Part shown: positions 34,086 through 47,500 of the stretch, piece by piece | Numbering within the stretch: the stretch's first letter is position 1 | Layout of the letters: each line of letters opens with the position of its first letter | NCBI GenBank assembly: GCA_029961685.1 | Contig: JARWKL010000009.1 | Location: forward strand, 29,203,208 to 29,267,207 | Source of the DNA: Aristolochia californica | Lineage: Eukaryota; Streptophyta; Magnoliopsida; Piperales; Aristolochiaceae | Direction of reading: 5' to 3' | DNA: 64,000 nt | The notes under the pieces: model-generated | Database searches by the model: none | Told to the model about the DNA's origin: nothing | Seen by the model: only the letters and a program-made list of their open reading frames with translations | Made by a program: the position numbers and the translations under genes

Positions 34086-36129
34086 TAGGCATTCTAGGAT
34101 TCAATTGTTACTGCTCGGTCCTGTAATCTGCTGCTGAAATTGCTCTCAAGATTGATCTTGTTTTTTTGTTGCTTCACAGCCCAAATAAGTTTCTGTACAC
34201 TTTTTTCTAGTCTAAAGTCTTTAATTTCATCTTTTTGAACCCTTGATTTACCTCTTAGCTCATATTTTTCTTATAGATTGGAAAGTTTGAGGTTTTATTG
34301 GTTTGCTGGGATCATATTCTTAATTTCTATTTCGCCTTCTACTACCACGTGTCATGCAAAAGCCAGTTTTTTCCTAACCACTTAAGAGTTTGGAAACCTC
34401 CTCTTGTCCAAGTTTTTATCACCTTTGCTTCTAGAGTCTATAAATCAATTTTTCATTTTTGCCGCACTTCTATGTATGATAGATCAATTCTTTCTCTTTG
34501 ATCAATCATCTGGTTTAAAATCTGTTCACTGCATTTTGTATGATCGATCAATCATAGTCCCATTGATCGATCATACATTCTAGACTCTCTCAACCACTTT
34601 CTATATGATTGGTCATCCTTTATACTCATTGATCAATCATATTTGGTAAAGGACACTTTACTGCTGTTTGGTTGATTGATAATACCTTGTTACATTGATC
34701 AAACTCATGGCTGAAGAAATTCTAGCTAGTATGTTTGGAAAAACTAATTTTTTGAATAGTACTACTATCCCTCTCAAAAGTTTGTCAAATTATCTGTCTT
34801 GGTCACAATTTGTCAAACGATTCCTCAGTACGAGGGATCTAGTTGAACACCTAACTAAACTAGCACCTATTGTGGACATCGAAGATGTTGCTTGCAAAAC
34901 GTTGTTCAAGAAAGATACTATGATCATTACCTGGCTGATAGTAGCATGGAGGAACATGTTGCTAATAGTGCTCTTCATCTAGAGACAACACAAATTATTT
35001 GGGATATGTGCTAATTTGTATTTGGGTTCTGACAACTTGCAGAAGATCTATGATATCCCTTCAAAAAATGTTCTATAGCAAGCAAGAGTACAATCTACAT
35101 GATTTTTTTGCATGATTCAGAGGGCTCACACAAAAATGGAAACTAGTCCAACCTTAATCGATAGACATTGCCATTCAAGAACAACATAGAGAGGCTCTAG
35201 TAGCTGCACTTTGCTTTGCAAATCTCAAGCCATATCTTGAAGTTGCTAAGTCTCAAATTCTTACCTTGACAACCAAGTTGTCATTTGATGACATCTGTGC
35301 TATTCTTGTTACAACTTTAGAGACTACAACCACACACACGCAAACCTCAACAATGTATTCACAAGGAAGAGGTATGAGTGGTAGTACTTGTGGAAGAGGC
35401 AGAGGTGGCCAAGGTAGAGTTAGGGGTAGGATTGCTGGTGGTACCCCTATTAGATCTGATTCAAAAGAAAAGATACTGTATTCACTGTGGCAAAAACAAT
35501 CATCTAATTGAAACCTGTTGAAAGCTTCATGGTACCCTAGAATGGGCCATGGTCAATCAAGCTTCATCAAGTGTGCAAAAGGATGATAACAATTCAGATC
35601 CTTCCAAAGGTAAACGAGTTCTCACCCATGAGGACTATGAAGCTTTGTAGAAAATCAAGAGTATGTTACACTCTACCTCCACTACTACTCTCACCACAAT
35701 TGCTACAACATATACACATTCCTTCTACTCCCCATGGATTATTGACTTAGGAGTTTTTGAACATTTGACTTGGCAAATTGGCCACTTATCCTCTTTGTCT
35801 TCTTGCTCCAATGATCAATTTGTACCAATTGTTGAAGGATCTCAAATTGGGTTAAGGAAATGGGTCCAACCATCTCTCACCATTCCTATCTCTTTCTAAT
35901 GTTCTTTCTGAGCCTAAATTTCCATTAAGTCTTTTGTCTGTAAGTCAATTAACTAAGAAACTTGGTTGTTATATAAACTTTTTTTTCATCTCACTGCGTT
36001 TCTCAGGACCTACAACCTATAGACCAAACATGTGATTGGTGGCGGCCAAGAGTGAGGAGGATTCTACTATTTGGACAACATAATTATTTCCACAAGGGCA
36101 ACATTTGATCAACAAGCATAGAACATCCA

Positions 36130-37398
36130 CTTGTAGGAATATATCAGTTGCCGATGCTTTCGAGGAGGGTGGTATGAACCTTCATCCTAGAAGAGGACTC
36201 TCGGATTCCGAGACTTTAGAAGCCAGCCGATTGATGGATTTAGTATCAACTATAAAAATTCGTCCTTTGGTGGCAGATAAGCTCGTTTGGTGGCCAGAGA
36301 AAAAAGGCATATTCTCAATATCATTTGCCTTCAGTTTCATCAATGGTTGGAATACTTCTCAACAGAATCACGCGGTCTTCTTTATTTGGCGTCTTTGTGC
36401 TCCTCCTAAGATTAAATTCTTTATGTGGAGTGCTTGCCTCGGCAAAATTCTCTCGGATGACGTGCTTCGAAGAAGAGGTGTGGACATCCATTTTGCAATA
36501 CCGAAGCTGAGTCCACTAGTCACATTTTGCTTCAATGCATATTCTCATGGAAGGTGTGGACATCCATTCTCAGCAGGATGGGAATTCAATTCTGTATGGC
36601 GGCCGATTTGATGTCATTCAATAAATCTCTACTTGGTTTGTCCCTTCATGGTCTCGGCAAGGTGATGCTATTGGCTTGTGCTAGCTTTATACCGTGGGGT
36701 TCATGGAAAGAGAGCAATCGTAGAAGGTTTGAAGGAAAAATTGAATCAACGAATAGGGTGGCGGATCGAGTGGTTGGGCATATTTCCTCTTGGTTCTTGA
36801 CGAAGAAGGCTTTCTCCTCATTTGTGGGAACCCTTGTCCGTGATAACTGGTTTAATTTGGTTAGGCTGCACTTGAAGACCAATGCCCGGATTATGAAGGA
36901 ATTTACCTCTCCTGATCCTGGTTACCTTAAGTTGAACTTTGATGGTTCTTCTTTTGGTAACCCTGGACTCTCAGGATTCGGCGGGGTTATCTCGGATCAC
37001 CTAGGTAACCAGCTTTATTCATATGCCTGCCCACTAGGTATCTCAGACTCTACCTCGGCATAGCTTCACGGCCTTCTCAATGGGCTTCAAGTTTTCGAGA
37101 TAAGTGCTCCGGCCCTCTCCATATCGAAGGGGATTCGAAGGTGGTCATTGGTTGGTGCGAGCATACATCCCCTCCCCTGTGGCGTCATTGGGACATTTTT
37201 TGGGAGATCATTGAAATTTCTTCATTATTATCTTGTATTTGGTCTCACATTCCGAGATCCGCAAATTCGGCAGCCGATGCGCTTGCTAAAAATGGAGCTA
37301 CCCTACAATCCATGGTTGTCAGGGACATGCTCTCCTCTTTGTAATTTCTGTATTTCTCTTGTTTATATATATATCTACACACCCTTTTCAAAAAAAAA
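36130..37398 (+). mobile_element. 5'-truncated L1-type LINE inside the Copia element
   Basis: It is flanked by 19-bp duplications, aacaagcatagaacatcca at 36111..36129 and 37399..37417, with a poly(A) end at about 37390..37400. It encodes the zf-RVT region ([23 protein letters not shown]) and an RNase H domain ([42 protein letters not shown]). These C-terminal domains are typical of plant L1 ORF2. Reverse transcriptase and endonuclease are lost by 5' truncation. Frames are broken by at least one shift near 36510 and a stop at 37062. It is closely similar to the end of the LINE at 48863..59562. Confidence 0.9.
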
Positions 37399-40111
37399 AA
37401 CAAGCATAGAACATCCATTGGCATAATAGGCTCAATATTCCTTCTTTACCTACTTTGAAGACATTAGTTCCTTTGTTGAAGTCTATTTCTAGTTTACCTT
37501 GTGAGATGTGTCAATTGAGTAAACATCATAGAACTTCATTTTCTTCTAGTTTTGATAATATTGTTAAAACTCCATTTCATTAATACATTCAGATGTTTGG
37601 GGATCTTTATAGACCTCTAATATTACTCAATCAAAGTATTTTGTTATTTGTGTGGATGATTATTCACTAGTGACATGATTGTTTTTCATGGAAGAAAAAT
37701 CTAATGTGCTATCTATTTTTAAATCTTTTATATATGGTTTCTACTTTAATGCATGAGAATATCTCTCATCTGATTTCCAGTTGTTTTCTACTCAACAAGG
37801 TATTATACACCAGACCTCTTGTGTTTATACACGTCAATAAAATGGTGTTGTTGAAAAGAAAAATAAATTCTTGTTAGAAGTAGCTCGTGCCTTCTTATTC
37901 ACCATGCACTTTCACAGTTTTAGTGGTCTTATGCTGTTGTCATAGTTTGTTACCTCATTAATCGGATGCTTTCTAGTGTGTTTCACCATGTTTCTCCTTA
38001 TCCTACTCTTTTCCATGATGATCGTGCTTGTCCTGTCCTCTACCACCTATGGTATTTGAATTTGTATGTTTTGTTCATAATTTATCTCCTTGCTGGAATA
38101 AACTTGATCCTCGAGCATTCAAGTCTACCATTTTGGGTTACTCCAAGACTCAAAAAAGGATATATCTGTTATCATCCCACTACCAAACAAACATTGGTCA
38201 GCTGATGTTAGTTTCTTTGATGATCAACCGCTCTACTCCAATACATCTCCACTGGGTTTCTCTACTTTTACTATACCGAGACCTTTGGTGCCACTTGACC
38301 AGCCACTTGACCTTTGAAGGTACCTTATGTGGCTACTGCTCCTCTAACCATCCAGTCTCTTTGTCGTCTGTGTATACTTTTGAGGCTAGTAATTCTCCTA
38401 ATTCTCCACTCACACATTCTATAAAAAATAAAATATCTTAACTCTCCTTTTGCTTGGACCACAGTGTGATACTTGATCCATTGTTATCCGGAAGGAATCT
38501 CGTGCTTGCACTTGTCAGCCATCCACTTCTCATCGTATTTCTAATTTTGTTTTCATTCACTGGTTGCCTTCCAGTTGTTGTTCCTTTATTGCAGCCTTAT
38601 CCTTAATGGCTATTTCCCAGTCTTATGTTGAAGCCCTCCAACATCCAGGGTGAAGAGCTGCAATGGAAGAAGAAATGGAGGCTATGTTTACAAATCAGAA
38701 TTGGGAACTCATCTCCTTGCTACTAAACAAAAAAGGGAGTTGGCTGTAAAGGTTGTTTTTTTGTTATCACACATAACCTTGATGGTAGCATTACAAGACT
38801 AAAAACCAGATTGTTCGCAAAAGGATATACATCATATGGTGTGGATTATAAAGAGACATTCTCTTCGATTGTTAGACTTAACTCGATACAAACACTTCTC
38901 TCTTTTGCTGCCAATTTCAAGTGGTCTCTTTATCAACTAAATGTCAAAAGTGCTTTCTTAATGGTGATTTGCTGGAAGAAGTCTATATGACACAACCACC
39001 GGGATTTGTGGTTGAGGGGGAGCAGGTGTATAGACTCCACAAATCCATTTGTGGGCTCAAAAATCACTTAGGGCATGGTTTGATAAGTTTAGTACCGTGG
39101 TTATTTGCCTTGGTTTTAAACATTGTGCAGTTGATCATTCGGTGTTTATGAAACATACTTATGTGGGGGTGATTATCATGGTTGCTTATGTGGATGATAT
39201 TATTTTGACAGGAAATAACTTAGAAGACATTCTCACAGTAAAAAAAGAACTTATGTAAAGAATTTGAAATTAAAGACTTTGGATTGCTAAAATACTTTCT
39301 TGAAATTGAGGTGGTACAGAGTCTAGACATGATTTTGTTATGTGACAAAAGAAATATGTACTAGACTTGTTAGAGGACACGGTTATGCTTGGATGTTGAC
39401 TAGTGGATACACCAATGGATCTGAATGTGAAACTAAGTGCTGGCTTAGATCCATGATGAAGAGGCTGGTAGATTTCAGTGGTTAGTTGGTCATTTGAGCT
39501 ATCTCATTGCCATTAGACCTTATATTTCTTTTGTTGTAAGGGTTATTAGTCAATTTAGGCACAAACGCAAACTACTCACTGGCAAATGCTAGAAATAATC
39601 CTTTAGTATTTCAAGAAGTCTTCTGTTATACTAATCTCATGGTCATGTTAATGTAGAAGGCTATATAAATGCAAATTGGGCTGGATCACCAAATGATAGG
39701 AAATCTACTTCAGGATATTGCATTATGGTTGGGGGAAATTTTGTTACATGGAGGAGTAAAAAACAAAATGTGAGTGCAAGATCAAGCGCAAAGGTTGAAT
39801 ATAGAGCAATGACACATGTAGTAAGTGTTGTGGATAAGATCTTTGTTATTTGAACTTAAGCATCTCCATTGTGACAATCAAGCTGTTATTTATATTGCTT
39901 CCAACCCAGTTTTTTATGAAAGAACAAAGCATATTGAGATAGATTGTTATTTTGTTCAAGAGAAGCTACAAGCCAGAATTATTCGTGTGGAATATGTTCC
40001 CTCAAAGAATCAAGCTACTGATATTTTCATAATGGCGGTTGGTACTGGTCCTCTTAGTTGTATGTAACAAGCTTGGCATTTATGATGTCTATTCACTACC
40101 TTGAGGGGGAG

Positions 40112-40414
40112 TGTTGGAAGTATATTGAAATTATTGTAATGTTTTACTTAATTCCCTCTCTATTCTTTCTTATCAAGGGCATTCTTGTTACTTTTTGTAA
40201 TTTCAGATGCTTATAAATAAAACATCAAGGAGGGCGTGGGCACTCAAACTCTACTCCTACATCTCTCCTATGTCTTCTCTCTTCTTCCCTCTCTTCTTCT
40301 CTCACGTGAATTCTCTCTTCCTCTCCAAGTCCTCTTCTCTCTTCTTCTCTTAGTAAACACTCAAGAAAAGGCTCTCTCTCAAGGTTTAAGGGATATGAAT
40401 CATAGAATTTGACA
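40112..40414 (+). repeat. 3' LTR of the Copia element
   Basis: It is preceded by the polypurine tract ttgagggggag (to 40111), starts TGTTGGAAG and ends TTTGACA. Confidence 0.85.
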
Positions 40415-41546
40415 GTAACTCATCAGCTAACCATCTTATAAAATCAAGCCAACTCTATATTTAAATCTTACAAATGTGATTAAAACCATCTTTTATGGAG
40501 ATAAATTTCTACACCATTCTCAAAACATGTCATTGGGTATGGAGTACCATTTAATAAACTATAGGGAATACCTTGTATTATAAAATATAGGCATAAATGG
40601 GTATTTTTGCACTAATTCTTATTTGGGCAAGAAATTTTGTTTCATACCCTATAGTAATCAGACCGGTAAAATGGTAGGACCGGTTATTAGGTAAGCTATT
40701 AGCCCTACTTGTTTCATAGAGGTGCACTTCCAAATTCTTGGGGTTTTAAATATTGAAGAAGCAATATTTTCTTGTTCAAGGAGAATTTAGGCTGCCCATT
40801 GTCCAAATATCTTGGTCTGACTGCTATGATATGATTTTTGGGATGATTATATAATGGAGATACTGATATTTGGAAGACAAGAATGCCTTTTGAAAGAAGT
40901 AACTAGAAGAACAAATGTGAAAACAAGTCATCTGTTAATCTTAATTGGTAAAGATTCTTGCACAGCTTAGTTATTTTTATATGAAGCAGAAAGTACTGCA
41001 TTCTTTCATGGTTGAATTGGGGGTTCTTTTATTTTTTTTTGTAGCATGTGGAATTTACTGTTGACCCATGAACAAGCAAAGGCTAAAAGTAGTTACGGTT
41101 AATTAAATTTGAAATGCCTTTATTTCTCTTGTCAAACTATGTCAGAATTATACATTTTCTTTTCCCTCCAGTTTGTTATTGCAACTAATATCAATGCATA
41201 TTATTAAGATATTGTCAAAAGTAAATCAATCATGAATGGCCAAGAAGCATTACAAGTTTTTTTTTTTTTTTTTTTTGTTGAAATGGGCCATTTAGCAAAA
41301 GAGTTGGGTATAGTATTTCGTATTTTATTCTTGTGTAACATTCAAAAAAATTATTCTTGTGTTTTGATTAGTTCAAGCCATAGGCAAAGTGACAATATTT
41401 GAATAAAGCACATGCTTTTGTTCTCTTGCCTCGTCTAAGTTGTATGGGTGGGCATGTAGACGTTAATCACTATTGTTAATATGAAATGTTATATATGTCA
41501 CTCTTTAATATGGAAATTTGAATTGAATCTCTTCCAGGGTATCTTG
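40415..41546. other. Region upstream of the IF-2 coding start
   Basis: No gene was recognised. A CTTCCAG acceptor-like site just before 41538 suggests that the exon with the ATG may be preceded by a 5' UTR intron, with the true first exon further left. A T tract of about 18 bases lies near 41260. Confidence 0.4.
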
Positions 41547-44500
41547 ATGAGTTTTGTGCGGAAGTTGGTGTCAACAGCTATTGGAAGGCAGAGACAGATA
41601 ACATCTAGATCAATTAGAAGCGTAACAGGTTCTTTAGTTATCTATCTTTATAGCTATTGAGCAATTCAAGATACTCATAAATTTTCTTTTGCCAGAAACA
41701 CTGGCCATATTGCTTGTTGCAGTGCGTAGGTAGATGTTTTAAGTGATGCAAGTAATCTTCTCAATATTCACTTCTGTCTAATATGGGAATGAATAATAGA
41801 TACAGTGATACACCGCTGGATATGACAAGAAAAACACCTTTACAATTTCTCAAAAAAAAGTCTTTTACAATAAAAAATTATTTTGTTCACATCTGGAAAT
41901 TGCATACCTGAAATATTATCAACTGTTTTACCGTTAGTTGTACTGATGCATATTTAGTTCTGTTTGTTGACTGTTTAGAACAATCTAAAACAGCCCCAAC
42001 TTGCTTTATGTAAAGCCTTCCTTCCAGACTTACTATAATTGGTTACCTGAACTTGAATGTTAAATTCAGCTGGGACCTTCTGACTTGCGCCTTTGCTCGT
42101 AATAGAAGGTGTTGTTTAGAACACACACACACACACACATTTTTGTATTCGATTCTATGATTTTGTCAACAAAACATATATTTAGTCAAAGAGCCAGTCT
42201 CAATCTTCTTTGTTTTGGAGGAAAGGCAACTCCTTGACTAGCCTGTTGGGGAGTATGAGTCCATCCTAAACAACATCCCAAGTGACTTCTTCAACTTTGT
42301 GCTAAAACTTTAGCTAGCCTTCTTTTCTGCAGCAACTAAGAAGTAAATTGGAGTCCCTTGCACATTCACTTGAAATAGGGTGATCCGGTAGACTTCAATA
42401 ACTGTTGGCAGAATTACTGCCTCAGCTATGAAAGAATCCTTTTATTTTTGGTATAATTTTCTGGCAGAAAAGGATGCCCTGATTCTGTCCTTGAATAAGC
42501 TAGTGGTTGTTTTCCAGTTCAAAGCTTCTTCCACAAAGGGATCATATGCCATGCCTTGGGGGCATCATTCATTGCGCTCATCCCAAAGAAAGCTGTTGTT
42601 GAGCATCCAAGAGGCTTCAGGCCAATCAGCCTCATATCCAGCACCTATAAGATCATTGCAAGGCTCCTCGTCCACCGCCTCAGGGCTGTCCTCCCGATGG
42701 TCATCAATCATGGTCAAAGCGCCTTCATCAAAGGGCGCAACATCCTTGACTCAGCAATATAAGTGGATGAAATCATCAATCACCTCAAGAGATCCAGTAA
42801 GGCCAAAGTCTTTATCAAGCTTGATTTCAACAAGGCCTTTGACCTAGTGAATTGGCAACTCTTGGATGATATTCTTGATCACATGGGATTCGGGGCGTGC
42901 TGGCGATTTTGGATTAGAAGTTGTGTTTCTTCAGTCTCTTATTCCATTTTCTCCAATGAAGCTGTCTGTGGTCACTTTGGAGGCACTTGCGGAATTCGCC
43001 AAGGAGTTCCCCTCTCCCGGCTCCTATTCAACCTCGTGATGGAATACCTCTAATTTATGATCTACTTGGCCAAGGACATTGGCTGGTGATCTTCGGTGGT
43101 TGATCAGAAAGAATTTGACATCACATTGCTCCAATTTGCTAACTACACTCTATGGTTTGGAGATGGTTTGCTGGATCTAGTCAGACGGTTAAAAGCTTTC
43201 TGCAGCCTCTTTGAACTGGTCTCCAGGCAAAAACTCAATTAGAGTAAAACTACACTTATTGGGTTCCATGTCGACCTGAACTTGCTCCAAGCCGTGGCAG
43301 ATCACCTTGGATGCTCTATCGCCACTCTCCCCACCACCTATTTGGGTCTTCCGCTCTTGATTGCTGACCCCTTAAAGGACTTTCGTCTCCTATGATTGAG
43401 AGAGTTGATCGTCACCTAGCTAGTTGGCGGGGTCGACTACTTTCCAGAGCCTGTCGCCTCGTTCTCCTCAACTCCTGCATTGCCAGTCTCCTAAATTACT
43501 TCCTCTCATTCCTCCCTTGTCTAACCTTAGTTTGCCATCACCTCGAGGGCATCGAAAGAAGATTCCTATGGTGTGGGGCTGCTGATGGTTTCAAATACCA
43601 TCTTGTGCAGCACTATTTCAAAAAAAAAAATACCTTCTTGTGAATTGGCATGATGTTTGCAAACTGAAAGTCATGGGTGGATTGGGAATCAAGCTGATCA
43701 AGGATTTGAATACCCCACTTCTCCTCAAATGGGTATGGAAATTCAATAATTGCACGGAAGCGATTTGGTGAAACATGGTTGCTGCCAATCTGAAATTCTC
43801 TTAAGTTTGGTGGACCTTGGAAGGACCGTGACACAGGTTATTGCCCATTTGGCCCTGTCTATATCTCCTCCTCCCACTTTCAAATCAGCGGTTAGCTTCT
43901 TTGTTGGCAACGGCCAATGGGTTGAGTTCTAAAATGACCGGTAGATTGGCTCCACGCCTCTCAGAGACTTCTATCCTACACTTTTTAGCTTCAGTTGCCA
44001 CCCCTCCATCTCTGTGGCTGACTCATGAGATCATGATGACTATTGGAAATTCCATCCTTGACGTGGCCTGATTGATGCAAAAGCCCTTGACATAAGCACT
44101 CTTCTCGAGGAACTTAGCCTTATTAAAATCAGACTTAAACACTGAAGATAGATTAATTTGGAGGCCCCCTACGAGTGGCATTTTCTCGGTCTCCTCGGCC
44201 TACTGTCATATATCAGGTTGGACGGGCAAACATGATCCTCACTCACCAGTTATTGCTTGGCGCCTCATGGCGCCCCCAAGGTCAGATTTTTATGTGGAGT
44301 GCTGTTCATACAGAATCTTGACTGTGGACAATCTCCGTTGAAGAGGCAACTTGGGACCCTCCATCCTCTACCCCCTCTGTAGTGCTACTGACAAAACTAT
44401 CCCACGTCCTTCTCCACTACCTGTTTACATGGAGAGTGTGGATCTACCTTCTCCATCTCATTGGCCTCCAGGTATGCCTCCCACATGACCTCCATGCCAT

Positions 44501-47500
44501 TTGTTGCCTTCTCCTGGGATCTCCAGTCCCTAAGATGGGCAAGGTCCTTCTCTCAGCTTGCCTCACTCATTTCCTTGGGGTATCTTGAAGGAAAGAAACA
44601 ATAGACACTTCAACTATAAATTCTCCCTTTCGATGATGTCTCCAGCCGCATCATTGGTCAGATCACCACCTGGATTCACTCTTGTAAAGACTTCAAATGC
44701 CTTGGCAGCTTCCCCTTCCGCAATTGTTGGCAAGTCTTTGCTCAGATGTCTGATCTGTGTTGCAGGCCCCCGTTATGCAGGAATTGGAGCTACTGCCCCC
44801 AAGTGTTCTGAAGCTCAATTTCGACGGCAATGCTTTTGGTAATCCTAGCCTAGCCGGTTTTGGTGGCATTTTTAGAAACTCCAAGGGAGTCACCTTGATC
44901 TCTTACTCTGGGCTATGGGAGATCACGTCGGCCGAACTCTTGGTTCTTCTTCAAGGTCTAATCATTTTTTTGGATCACCTCTCTGGCCCCCTCATTATTG
45001 AAGGGGACACTAGTGTGGTGATAACTTGATGCTTGTCCCCTTTCCTCCAGCCTCTTTGCAGACATTGGGCCACCTTCTGTGACATCAGAGATATCTCAAC
45101 TTTATTTTCTTATTTTTGCTTTCTTGTTACTCTTTGGCTGACTCTTTTGCTAAAATGGAGCTTCCCAACAATCTCTTGTTGTAACAGGAACGTTCCCCTA
45201 ATTTGTTTCTTTGCTTTTTAATAGGTCATCAGTTTAAAAAAAAAAAAAGTTTCAATTCACCTATTGCTTTTTGCAATGTCAGTTCAGGAATCAGCTAGAA
45301 GATGTAGGCCACCAAACATGAAATGAATAGCATTGGTGAGTAAAGGCTTGAGAAAGACAAACTAGCCATGGATAAAAAAAATGAAGGATGATTGCATCCA
45401 ACCCCACATGGATTTGGTGATGATGAGAACTGTGAATCATCTTGTCATCCATGACTCCAGTGGCTGGTTATATGACCAGGCCCATCTTTCTCTTAGAAAA
45501 AGATGACAATGATAACTGAAATTTGTTACCCCCCCCCAACCCAAAAGAAAAAACAAAGAAAAAATCATAACTGAAAAGTTCTCTTTCTCTTTTCCCCATT
45601 CTTTTTCTGTTTTGCTCATTTTTTCTATACTGTTAGGTGCTCCTTTTTTGCTGCTATAGTGTTCATTAATTGGTTTGTGGAACTGGCGACTCACTAATGT
45701 GCTTGTTTAGGCATGAAATTTGAAAAGAAGGCCGTCGTAGTATCTGTATCTCATCTTTTTGTTTGCCTTTAATGCAGGAGTTGGAGGTTGTATGACTATG
45801 ATTGATCTACAGATTATCCGGTAGATAGTAGTCTTTGAATTATTTTGTTTCTGTTCATAGAAACTTGCTAAAATAAAAGCCAGATTTTAGTGGTGTTTTT
45901 TCTCTTTGTTGGAGGGAGGGTAGTAGCAACAAGCATGGTTGTACGCCTTTTGTCCTGCAATGTAACTGTCAGATTTTGGGACAATTTTGAGTTCAGAGAA
46001 ATGAAACAATATAAAACCTATATGATTTATAAGTTAGTCCTAAGCTTTAATTCCAAATAGTTTCCTTTTTCCTGCTTCAGTTTATGCTGTTTGTCTGTCA
46101 AAAGATAAAAATATTCCTGTACAATTTTTAGGTCTATCTACACAAGTCCTGAACTTTTGGCGAAGAGAAGGAATGATGAAAGTTTTGGTTTGAAAGCGAT
46201 TAAGAGGGAGAAGTATGTGAAAAAGGAGACTAGGGCCCAACCACCAGTAGAAGCACCCTATCTGCCACCGAAGCCCAAAAAAGCTGCCAAAATTCGTCCT
46301 GATAGAACTGTTGATATTTTTGAGGGCATGACAATTTCTGAGCTTGCTAAAAGAACTGGTGAAGGAAGTTCATCTATCCAAGATATTCTAACAAATGTTG
46401 GTGAAAAGGTTGAGTCAGAGTTTGATCCTCTGAGTATCGACTTGGCAGAACTGGTTGCCATGGTAATTCCAGAGAACTTCTTTATATCTTCTGTTTGATA
46501 CTATTTGAGGGTACTGTATCACTGCATGTGACTCAAAATATTCAATAGTTTTTGAATTAATTAGAGCTTCCCTGAATAATTTTTCTCTGTCAAAACTTGG
46601 TCATGTTCTGTAACCATGGGTAATGTGTCTTTCTCATTTCTTGTCATGTGATGTTTTTCACTTGAACTTAAAATCTGAAAAGCTGGGAGTCATAGAGCAG
46701 TATATAGAACACAAATACTAGTCAAGGGGCTAATTTGAATGAGGTATATATTTTCTGCTTCTTAAGTGGATGCATGTCCCTTGCACATTATTTTCCAAAG
46801 TGCATGAATTGCATATACAGGAGTGGCAAATTTCAATATGGTTTATTTTTCTTCTTTGACAGCATGTGGTCTGATGCATGAACTCTAATCCTCGAGAGAA
46901 GAGACATGACCATTGCAACAACTGCTCAGTTGATAAGATGTTTTCATAAGATTGACCACTTCTTTACTTTTTCCACAGGAAGTTGGGCTCAATGTTCGAA
47001 GGCTACACTCTCTTGATGGTGCTACTGTAAAACCCCGTCCACCGGTTGTCACAGTCATGGGCCATGTGGACCATGGTAAAACATCTCTTTTAGATGCTTT
47101 GCGGGAAGGCTCTGTTGCAGCCAAAGAAGCTGGTGGCATCACCCAACATGTGGGTGCCTTTGTCGTCAGTATGCCATCTGGATCCTCAATAACATTCCTT
47201 GATACCCCAGGCCATGCTGCTTTTAGTGCCATGCGAGCAAGAGGTGCCGCTGTTACAGATTTAGTGGTTCTCGTGGTTGCAGCCGATGACGGCGTGATGC
47301 CTCAAACTCTTGAAGCAATGGTCCATGCAAAAGCAGCAAAAGTGCCAATTGTTGTGGCTATCAACAAGTGTGATAAACCAGCTGCAGATCCTGAAAGAGT
47401 AAGGATGCAGCTGGCTTCTGAGGGCTTGGAATTAGAGGAGATTGGTGGTGATGTTCAAGTGGTGCAAGTTTCTGCTACTCACAAGATTGGACTGGATAAA

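Larger units (their letters stand above)
33802..40414 (+). mobile_element. Ty1/Copia retrotransposon with both LTRs, carrying a nested LINE
   Basis: LTRs are 33802..34074 and 40112..40414, both TGTTGGAAG...TTTGACA, each with cttataaataaaacatcaagg as likely promoter. Domain order is Copia. Gag at about 34700..35480 is followed by a zinc-knuckle trace (CIHCGKNNHLIETC). Protease trace WIIDLG lies near 35740. Integrase (LPCEMCQLSKHHRT, DDYS) spans 37430..38200. Reverse transcriptase spans about 38650..39300, with YMTQPPGF and an intact YVDDI box. RNase H lies near 39850..40050 (CDNQAVIYIASNPVF, RTKHIEID). Frameshifts and stops break every domain, so it is not autonomous. Flanking pentamers gtgat and gtaac agree at only three positions, so a target duplication is not proven. 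Confidence 0.9.

Noticed and set aside
33797..40419. Five-base target duplication of the Copia element (gtgat / gtaac)
   Set aside because: Only three of five bases agree, so it is not good enough to claim.
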